Source of the DNA: Actinomycetota bacterium
GTDB taxonomy: Bacteria; Actinomycetota; Actinomycetes; Streptosporangiales; Streptosporangiaceae
Assembly (NCBI GenBank): GCA_003140115.1
Contig: PLIQ01000161.1
Coordinates: 1-6,542 of the forward strand
Length of the DNA stretch: 6,542 nucleotides
Direction: 5' to 3'
Shown: positions 1-5,104 of the stretch, piece by piece
Layout of the letters: each line of letters opens with the position of its first letter
Position numbering within the stretch: position 1 is the first letter of the stretch
Translations under genes and position numbers: made by a program
The notes under the pieces: generated by a model
The model's database searches: none
Seen by the model: only the letters and a program-made list of their open reading frames with translations
Told to the model about the DNA's origin: nothing

Positions 1-11
1 GGCACGGACTG

Positions 12-896
12 TTACGTATGGGACAGCCCTGACGTGTGGGACGGGGTGGCGGCGGCGGAGCCGGCCATGTCCAGCAGGACCATCGCGTCGTAGTCCGGGG
101 TACCCGGGGCGGCCATGTAGACGACCAGGCGTTGCCCGTCGGTCCGGGTCAGCTCGAGCGACTCGTGGGCGAGAGTGGTGGTGCCTACGACCGGGTGGCG
201 GAATACCTTCTCGCCGTCGCCCATCCGCCGGACCTCGTACCGGTCCCACAGACGGCTGAAGTCGGGGCTCTTCACGATCAGCTCGCCGATGATCGCGGCT
301 AGGTCGGGGGCGTCGGGATCGGTGCCGGCCACGGCACGCAGGTGCGCGACGCAGCCGCGGGCCTTCTGCTCCCAGTCCGGCCACAGGGCCCGGGCGGCCG
401 GGTGCAGGAACGTGTAGCGGATCGTATTGCGTTGCCGAGCGGGCCATTCGGCCAGGCCGGGTAGCAGCTGGAAGCCGGCCGGGTTCGCGGCCAGCAGGTC
501 GTTGGTCCGGCTCAGCACGTAGGCCGGGTTGGGACGGAACGCTTCGAGCAGCTGCCGCACGGTGGGGCGGACCAGCCGGGACGGCGCCGACGGCGGAACC
601 GGGGCTCGCCGCACGGCCTGGGCCGCGAGGGCCCGCAGGAACTCGTGCTCCTCGTCGTCCAGCAGCAGCGCCCGGGCTAGAGCGTCGACCACGGCCGGGC
701 TGGGCCGGGTCTCCTTGCCACGCTCCAGGCGGGTGTAGTAATCGATGGACACCCCGGCCAGGGTGGCCAGCTCCTCGCGCCGCAACCCGGGCGTGCGCCG
801 GATCCCGGGGCCGGTCGGCAGGCCCACGTCGGCGGGCCGCACGCCGGCCCGCCGGTTCCGCAGGAACCGGCCCAACTCGGTGTGCTCGGTGGTCAT
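12..896 (-). CDS. XRE-family regulator with MmyB-like ligand-binding domain
   Basis: This 294-residue protein is probably a DNA-binding transcription factor that controls the divergent transporter. Residues 8-60 form the helix-turn-helix region typical of the actinobacterial MmyB-like group: an LGxFLRxRR start, then RRTPGLRREELATLAGVS (33-50) and the recognition-helix end YYTRLERG (53-60). Residues about 112-275 match the family's C-terminal MmyB-like (PAS-like) domain in layout, with the recognisable PAYVLSRTNDLLAANPA stretch at 124-140 and a tryptophan-rich middle. The ligand is unknown. The frame stays open upstream to 1031, but the ATG at 894-896 is chosen because AGGGAG lies 9 nt upstream (906-911), the protein then begins at the family's usual N-terminus, and the 45-residue extension is low-complexity and covers the promoter region. 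Family assignment is firm; the regulated target is inferred from the divergent layout. Confidence 0.93.
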   Translation of the reverse strand: MTTEHTELGRFLRNRRAGVRPADVGLPTGPGIRRTPGLRREELATLAGVSIDYYTRLERGKETRPSPAVVDALARALLLDDEEHEFLRALAAQAVRRAPVPPSAPSRLVRPTVRQLLEAFRPNPAYVLSRTNDLLAANPAGFQLLPGLAEWPARQRNTIRYTFLHPAARALWPDWEQKARGCVAHLRAVAGTDPDAPDLAAIIGELIVKSPDFSRLWDRYEVRRMGDGEKVFRHPVVGTTTLAHESLELTRTDGQRLVVYMAAPGTPDYDAMVLLDMAGSAAATPSHTSGLSHT

Positions 897-905
897 GATT
901 TCAGT

Positions 906-911
906 CTCCCT
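906..911 (-). promoter_or_regulatory. Ribosome binding site fixing the regulator start
   Basis: On the minus strand AGGGAG lies 9 nt before the ATG at 894-896. It supports this start over the upstream in-frame ATG at 1029-1031. Confidence 0.7.
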
Positions 912-949
912 GGTCCGCGCCACGGCCGGGACGGTGTGGGGGGCCCTGT

Positions 950-976
950 CACACCCCCGAACGGCACACCCCGGAA
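950..976. repeat. Two 12-bp direct repeats, 15-bp period (candidate operator)
   Basis: CACACCCCCGAA (950-961) and CACACCCCGGAA (965-976) match at 11 of 12 positions and are separated by CGG. They lie midway in the divergent spacer, where a repressor could affect both genes. The repeats are directly visible; their operator role is inference. Confidence 0.5.
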
Positions 977-982
977 GATCCG

Positions 983-1013
983 GCCTGCCGCGGGCGTCGC
1001 CGACGCGGCAGGC
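983..1013. repeat. Perfect 10-bp inverted repeat with overlapping inner dyad
   Basis: GCCTGCCGCG (983-992) and CGCGGCAGGC (1004-1013) are perfect reverse complements around an 11-nt centre. A second, offset dyad, GCGTCG (994-999) with CGACGC (1001-1006), shares bases with the right arm, so the two are mutually exclusive as hairpins. The element ends 44 nt before the exporter ATG. It could be a protein-binding site or a structure in the exporter's 5' leader. Confidence 0.5.
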
Positions 1014-1046
1014 TGAAGCGGTCAGGGGCATTTCGCACCGGTAATC

Positions 1047-1053
1047 GAGAGGA
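1047..1053 (+). promoter_or_regulatory. Ribosome binding site of the exporter gene
   Basis: GAGAGGA lies 4 nt before the ATG at 1058. The spacing is short but the purine-rich match supports this start. Confidence 0.55.
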
Positions 1054-1057
1054 TCAG

Positions 1058-2524
1058 ATGAGCGTTGACGGGGCGGGCCGGCTGACGGCCGTGACCGCGG
1101 CTACGGAGGTGGCGGCCGAGACCGGGGCTCGGACCGGTGAGGGCGCGGGCCGTCGGCCCGCCGCGGCGGGCGTGATCGTGCTGGTGGCCTCGCTGCTCGG
1201 GTTCTTCATGCTGAGCCTGGACTCCACGGCCGTGAACGTGGCCCTGCCTGGGATCGAGCGGACCCTGGGCGGGTCCACGGCGGGCTTGCAGTGGGTGATC
1301 GACGCGTACACGCTGATGTTCGCGGCCCTGCTCATCTCGGCGGGCGCGATCTCGGACCGGGTCGGCGCGAAGCGGCTGTACGCCATCGGCCTGGCCGCCT
1401 TCCTGGCGTCGTCGGCGGCGTGTGGCCTGGCGCCGACGCTCGGGTTCCTGGTTGGCAGCCGGGCGGTCCAGGGCAGCGCCGCCGCCGTCATGCTGCCGGC
1501 CTCGCTCGCGCTGGTCCGGCAGGCGTACGGCAACCCGGTCCGGCGCGCGAAGGCCATCGCGGTGTGGGCGGTCGGCGGCACCGTCGCCATGGCGGGCGGG
1601 CCGGTGGCCGGCGGCGCGCTGACGTCGGGGCTGAGCTGGCGGGCGATCTTCTTCCTCAACCTGCCGGCCGGGCTGGTGGCCATCGCGCTGCTGGCCCGAG
1701 CCCCGCGGTCGCCGCTGCGTGCGGCGCCGCTCGATCTGACCGGGCAGGTTACCGCGGTCGCGGCGCTGACCGCCCTGACGTTCGGGGTCATCGACGGCGG
1801 TGAGACCGGCTTCGGCCGGCCGGCCGTGCTGGGCTGCCTGCTGGTGGCCGGCGTGGCGATGGCCGCGTTCGCGGTCGCGGAGACGCGAACGAGCCACCCG
1901 ATGGTGCCGCTGGCCCTGTTCCGGTCCCGGGCGGTGACGGTGTGTGTCGGCATCGGGTTCGCGGTCAACGTCGCGTTCTACGGCGTGATCTTCGTGCTCA
2001 GCCTGTACTTCCAGCGGGTCCTCGGGCAGTCGGCGGTGATCGCGGGCCTGGAGTTCCTGCCGATGACCGCCCTGCTGCCGCTGGCGAACCTGACCTCCGC
2101 CCGGCTCGGCGCCCGGTTCGGCCCGGATCTGGCGATCAAGGCCGGTCTGCTGGTCAGCGTGCTGGGGCTGGTGGCCCTGCTGGTGGTGAGCACCGGGCCG
2201 GATCGCCTCCTGCTGGCCGCGGCGCTGGTCCCGGCCGGAACCGGCCTGGGCTTCGCCGTGCCCTCGTTGATCGTGGTGCTGCTCGACGCCATCCCGGCCG
2301 ACCAGGCCGGGATGGCCGCGGGGCTGCTCAACTCGAGCCGCCAGGTCGGCGGGACGCTGGCGGTCGCGGTGTTCGGCGCCCTGATCTCGCACCGGGCCTC
2401 GTTCCTGCCCGGCCTGCGGGCCAGCCTGCTGATCGCGGTCGTGGTGCTGGCCGTCGCGGCCACGGCGGCGTTCACCCTGCCCTGGCCGCAGCGCGAAACT
2501 CAGTTGACCGGTTTGGGGGGTTAA
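1058..2524 (+). CDS. DHA2-type (EmrB/QacA-like) MFS drug/proton antiporter
   Basis: This 488-residue integral membrane protein probably exports small toxic or signalling molecules in exchange for protons; the substrate cannot be predicted. About 38 polar N-terminal residues precede TM1. TM1 carries the DHA-family motif LDSTAVNVALP (54-64) with the membrane aspartate D55, followed by LQWVIDAYTL (77-86). Motif A is GAISDRVGAKR (96-106), motif B spans R135-P147, and antiporter motif C is GGTVAMAGGPVAGG (173-186). The DHA2 hallmark SWRAIFFLNLPAG is at 193-205, and the late loop with LLNSSRQVGG is at 423-432. Length and hydrophobic pattern fit a 14-helix pump. The gene diverges from the MmyB-like regulator, suggesting inducible expression under its control. 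It appears intact, and its codon use matches its neighbours. Confidence 0.94.
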   Translation: MSVDGAGRLTAVTAATEVAAETGARTGEGAGRRPAAAGVIVLVASLLGFFMLSLDSTAVNVALPGIERTLGGSTAGLQWVIDAYTLMFAALLISAGAISDRVGAKRLYAIGLAAFLASSAACGLAPTLGFLVGSRAVQGSAAAVMLPASLALVRQAYGNPVRRAKAIAVWAVGGTVAMAGGPVAGGALTSGLSWRAIFFLNLPAGLVAIALLARAPRSPLRAAPLDLTGQVTAVAALTALTFGVIDGGETGFGRPAVLGCLLVAGVAMAAFAVAETRTSHPMVPLALFRSRAVTVCVGIGFAVNVAFYGVIFVLSLYFQRVLGQSAVIAGLEFLPMTALLPLANLTSARLGARFGPDLAIKAGLLVSVLGLVALLVVSTGPDRLLLAAALVPAGTGLGFAVPSLIVVLLDAIPADQAGMAAGLLNSSRQVGGTLAVAVFGALISHRASFLPGLRASLLIAVVVLAVAATAAFTLPWPQRETQLTGLGG

Positions 2525-2611
2525 GTCAGGATTGGAGGCAGAGCCGCCGCGTAGCACCATCACGGCGGGCGCGCGGTGCGGCGCTGGCCCCGCAGACGCC
2601 TGCCGTCCGGG

Positions 2612-2644
2612 GCGGGGTGCCGCATCCTGTCAGCGGCACCCCGC
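2612..2644 (+). terminator. GC-rich stem-loop, probable terminator after the exporter
   Basis: GCGGGGTGCCGC (2612-2623) and GCGGCACCCCGC (2633-2644) form a perfect 12-bp stem around a 9-nt loop. A G-U pair (2611/2645) and a G-C pair (2610/2646) can extend it. It lies 87 nt after the exporter stop and ends 33 nt before tenA. There is no T-run, which is usual for stem-only actinobacterial terminators. It should separate two otherwise co-directional genes. Confidence 0.6.
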
Positions 2645-2665
2645 TCACAACCGTCGGCCAGAGAC

Positions 2666-2671
2666 TAGGGT
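2666..2671 (+). promoter_or_regulatory. Candidate -10 hexamer for a leaderless tenA transcript
   Basis: TAGGGT fits the actinobacterial TANNNT -10 pattern and ends 6 nt before the ATG at 2678, the distance that places transcription start at or near the A of the start codon. The same bases include AGGG (2667-2670), which could instead serve as a weak Shine-Dalgarno sequence 7 nt from the ATG. No clear -35 was found, so either reading is possible. Confidence 0.4.
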
Positions 2672-2677
2672 GCGGTC

Positions 2678-3358
2678 ATGGAGACCTCACAGGCCTTCCG
2701 TAACCGGTGCGATCGCATCTGGGCCGGCCTGCACGCGCACCCGTTCCTGGGCGAGCTGGCCCGGGGTACCCTGCCGCTCGACCGGTTCCGCTTCTTCATC
2801 GAGCAGGACCTGCTGTTCCTGCCCGCCTTCGCCCGCTGCATGGCCCTGGGCGCGGCGAAGTCAGCCAACGACGCGGCTCTGGAGTTCTTCGCCAAGCAGC
2901 TGGACGGCATCATCCGGCTGGAGATCCCGAACAACCGGCGCCTACTCGACCAGGTGATCAGCCTGGGCGCGGAAGACCGCGGTGGCTCGCGGGGGATGGC
3001 TCCGGCCAACGTGGCCTACACCAGCTTCCTGCTGGCGACCGCGGCGGGCGGCGGCCCGCTGGAGATCACCGCGGCCATCCTCCCGTGCTCCTGGAGCTAC
3101 ATCGAAATAGCCGCGGGCCTGAAGGGTGAGATCGCCGAGCATCCCGTTTACTCGGACTGGGTGGCGTTCTACCTCCAGCAGGAGGAAGCGGATCTCGTCA
3201 TGAACATGCGCGAGACGTTCGACCACATGACCAGGGACGGGGCGATCGGCGACGAGCAGCGCCAAGCGCTCGCCGAGATCTTCATGATGAGCTCACGGCT
3301 CGAGGGGATGTTCTGGGAGATGGCCTACACCCTCGATCAGTGGCCCGATCTCGGCTAG
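2678..3358 (+). CDS. tenA: TenA-family aminopyrimidine/thiamine salvage protein
   Basis: This 226-residue all-helical TenA/THI-4 family protein is of the cysteine-containing type (TenA_C). Characterised members hydrolyse thiamine or base-degraded aminopyrimidines so the pyrimidine can be reused for thiamine synthesis in the cytoplasm. Recalled B. subtilis active-site positions match here with a constant small offset: D44 in IEQD, Y114, catalytic C137 in LPCSWSYIEIA (135-145), Y141, Y165 and the late glutamate E209, followed by the family's FW pair at 212-213. The conserved Y47 position is phenylalanine (F47), and the preceding tyrosine is leucine. Length is normal for the family. No other thiamine gene is nearby, and the stem-loop at 2612-2644 suggests it is transcribed alone. 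Substrate within the family is not certain. Confidence 0.9.
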   Translation: METSQAFRNRCDRIWAGLHAHPFLGELARGTLPLDRFRFFIEQDLLFLPAFARCMALGAAKSANDAALEFFAKQLDGIIRLEIPNNRRLLDQVISLGAEDRGGSRGMAPANVAYTSFLLATAAGGGPLEITAAILPCSWSYIEIAAGLKGEIAEHPVYSDWVAFYLQQEEADLVMNMRETFDHMTRDGAIGDEQRQALAEIFMMSSRLEGMFWEMAYTLDQWPDLG

Positions 3359-3375
3359 CCGCGAATCGCTAGCCG
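3352..3375. terminator. Stem-loop at the convergent gene ends
   Basis: CGGCTAGC (3352-3359) pairs perfectly with GCTAGCCG (3368-3375) around an 8-nt loop. The left arm contains the tenA stop TAG. It lies 34 nt beyond the stop of the converging kinase gene, so it could end transcription from both sides. It is short and lacks a T-run, so support is moderate. The same bases form a 10-bp direct repeat, GCTAGCCGCG, at 3354-3363 and 3368-3377. Confidence 0.4.
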
Positions 3376-3409
3376 CGTGATCTGGGCTGCGTGCGGCGGG
3401 CGGAAAGCG

Positions 3410-5005
3410 TCAGGCTTCGTCGGGAGAGGCCTCTTCAGCGGGCGGGGCCCAGTCTTGGGTGGCACCGCGCTGGAATCCGCTCCAGCCGCTGCCGGGCCGG
3501 CTCGGTGCGACGGGTGGCGCACCCGGGACGGTGCGCTGAGCGTGGGGCGCAGCCGACGGACGCCTGGGCAGTCCGCCCGTCACCGGGCCGCCCGTCGCCG
3601 GGGCGACCGCCGACGGGCCGGGGTTGCTGACCTGGCCGGGGGTGGTGGCCAGACCGGAGGCCGTGGCCAGGCCGGCCGTACCGGATGCGTTGCGGCCGTG
3701 CCGGGGCCCGCGCGACTCGACCTCGTCGAAGATCGGCAGCCGACGCCCACGGGTCTGGCCCTCCGCTTGGGGCAGGACCACGCCGACGTTCCCGTTCGGC
3801 GCGTCGGGAGGCCCGGCAGGGACACGGACCGCCGCGGTCGGCTCGGCGTAGACCGTGGTCTGCGAGCCGCGGGCTGACCAGGCCGGGTCAGGCCGGGCCG
3901 GCGGTACGTCAGGCGTCGTCCGCGTGGGCGCGAAGCCCGGTGAGCTCGTCACGGCGGCGCGCTGTTCGGCGGCGGCGTAGCCCGAATCCGCGCCGGCGCC
4001 GGGGCCGTAGTGCGTGAGGATCTCGTCCGGGAGCCAGACCAGCGCGGTCAGACCGCCGTACTCGGCCTGGTTCAGCCGGACCCGGATCCCGTGCCGGGCG
4101 GCCAGCCGGGCGACCACCAGCAGGCCCATCCACTTGGGGATGTCCATATCCGGCGGCGGCGGATTGTCCAGCTGCTGGTTGGCGAAGGCCATCTCTTTCG
4201 CGGCCATTCCGATGCCCCGGTCCGTGATGTCGATCAAAGCGCCGCCGCTGGTCAGAACCTGGCCCTTGATGTGGACCTGCATATCGGCGGCCGAGAACGA
4301 GGTGGCGTTGTCGATCAACTCGACGAGCAGGTGAACCGCGTCGTAGACGGCCGGCCCGCGGACCGCGATGTCGGGCTGAACCTCGAAAGTTACGCGCTGG
4401 TATTCCTCGATCTCGGACACCGCGGCCTCGACCAGATGCGCCAGGGCCACCGGCTGGTTCCAGCTCGTGGATAGCTCCTGACCGGCCAGGACGAGCAGGT
4501 TCTGCGAGTTGCGGTGGATGCGCATGGCGACGCGATTCAGCCGGGACAGGCTAGCCAGGCGCTGCTGGTCCTGCTCGCCGTGCTCCAGGCTTTCGATCAG
4601 GCGGAGCTGGCGTTCGACCAGGGCCTGGCTGCGGCGGGACAGGTTGACGAACATGGCGTTAAACTTGCCGCGCTGCGCGTCGCTGCTCGCCGACGTGGGC
4701 ACGTCACGGCTCATCTGGTCGAAGCCGCGCGCCGCCTGGTCGGGCCGCTCGAAGGAGGCCACCTCAAAGGGATCAGCGTCGGGCCGCGCGCCCAGGACGG
4801 GCTTCTCGCGGACGGCCGACTCCCGGGCGAGCGCATGGGCTCCGGCACCGCCGCGCGCAGCGGAACCGGACCGTTCGGCCTCATAAACGTGCCGGTCAGG
4901 CAGCCCGATCGAGGCATCGGCCGGGGTCTGGGTCCGCCATACGTCCACCGTAATGAGCACGCCGACCACAACGATCAGGGTCAAGAACAGGATTCCGGCC
5001 AGCAT
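3410..5005 (-). CDS. CvnA-like membrane-anchored histidine-kinase-type ATPase
   Basis: This 531-residue protein resembles actinobacterial nitrate/nitrite-sensing-type kinases and the CvnA proteins of Streptomyces conservons, which work with roadblock (CvnB), DUF742 (CvnC) and GTPase (CvnD) partners. One N-terminal membrane helix (about 2-20) is followed by a linker, not the usual two helices, sensor and HAMP. Residues 112-175 match the dimerisation helices (KFNAMFVNLSRRSQALVERQ, 114-133). The ATPase domain has N box ELIDNATSFS (229-238), G1 DRGIGM (262-267) and GLLVVARLAARHGIRV (294-309). The tail from about 335 is rich in Pro, Ala and Gly, and ends with family-like GGLPRRPS and SGFQRG motifs. 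The usual LDH phosphoacceptor position reads LNR (156-158). No cvnBCD genes follow. The start is forced, because an in-frame TGA lies two codons upstream. There is no good SD; translation may be coupled to the small ORF upstream. Confidence 0.87.
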   Translation of the reverse strand: MLAGILFLTLIVVVGVLITVDVWRTQTPADASIGLPDRHVYEAERSGSAARGGAGAHALARESAVREKPVLGARPDADPFEVASFERPDQAARGFDQMSRDVPTSASSDAQRGKFNAMFVNLSRRSQALVERQLRLIESLEHGEQDQQRLASLSRLNRVAMRIHRNSQNLLVLAGQELSTSWNQPVALAHLVEAAVSEIEEYQRVTFEVQPDIAVRGPAVYDAVHLLVELIDNATSFSAADMQVHIKGQVLTSGGALIDITDRGIGMAAKEMAFANQQLDNPPPPDMDIPKWMGLLVVARLAARHGIRVRLNQAEYGGLTALVWLPDEILTHYGPGAGADSGYAAAEQRAAVTSSPGFAPTRTTPDVPPARPDPAWSARGSQTTVYAEPTAAVRVPAGPPDAPNGNVGVVLPQAEGQTRGRRLPIFDEVESRGPRHGRNASGTAGLATASGLATTPGQVSNPGPSAVAPATGGPVTGGLPRRPSAAPHAQRTVPGAPPVAPSRPGSGWSGFQRGATQDWAPPAEEASPDEA

Positions 5006-5011
5006 GGCTGC

Positions 5012-5104
5012 TCACATCTCGCCACTCGTCTTGCCTATAGGCGTGGATGGGGCGAGGCGCTCGGCCTCGGCGGCCTGCGAGAACCGGCCCAGCGGAACCA
5101 GCAT
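5012..5104 (-). CDS. Small upstream ORF (30 aa), possible leader peptide of the kinase
   Basis: An ATG at 5102-5104 is preceded by AAGGGGAGGGCC, one of the strongest Shine-Dalgarno sequences in the window. It opens a 30-codon frame beginning MLVPLGRFSQAAEAERLAP and ending at TGA (5012-5014), 6 nt before the kinase ATG. Codon use is GC-rich, and the peptide is not hydrophobic. It is in the same frame as the kinase, so it is either a translationally coupled leader ORF or the original N-terminus of a longer kinase cut off by a nonsense codon. The peptide matches no family known to me. Its DNA overlaps the extended tail of the sugar-kinase frame. That it is translated is inferred from the ribosome binding site and spacing only. 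Confidence 0.5.
   Translation of the reverse strand: MLVPLGRFSQAAEAERLAPSTPIGKTSGEM

Larger units (their letters stand above)
897..1057. promoter_or_regulatory. Divergent promoter/operator region between regulator and exporter
   Basis: This 161-bp spacer separates the two divergent start codons and must hold the promoters of both genes. It contains a 12-bp direct repeat at 950-961 and 965-976, a GGTGTG/CACACC inverted pair at 933-938 and 950-955, and overlapping dyads at 983-1013. No convincing TTGACN/TANNNT promoter pair was found by eye on either strand, so transcription starts cannot be placed. Autoregulation by the MmyB-like protein is inferred from the layout only. Confidence 0.65.
2525..2677. 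other. Spacer between exporter and tenA
   Basis: No gene was found in these 153 bases. They hold a strong stem-loop (2612-2644) and a possible leaderless promoter element just before tenA. No TPP-riboswitch core was recognised, although thiamine genes are often controlled that way. Confidence 0.6.

Noticed and set aside
897..1031. 45-residue N-terminal extension of the MmyB-like regulator
   Set aside because: It precedes the normal family N-terminus, covers the divergent promoter region, and the downstream ATG at 896 has a good ribosome binding site.
1022..2563. A 513-codon open frame antisense to the exporter
   Set aside because: Its product is a low-complexity run of Arg, Gln, Gly, His and Asp with no domain, exactly mirroring the well-supported exporter frame. 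This is the usual shadow of GC-biased codons.
2525..2677. TPP riboswitch upstream of tenA
   Set aside because: The conserved core motifs were not found by eye, and most of the spacer is taken by a simple stem-loop. A covariance search would be decisive.
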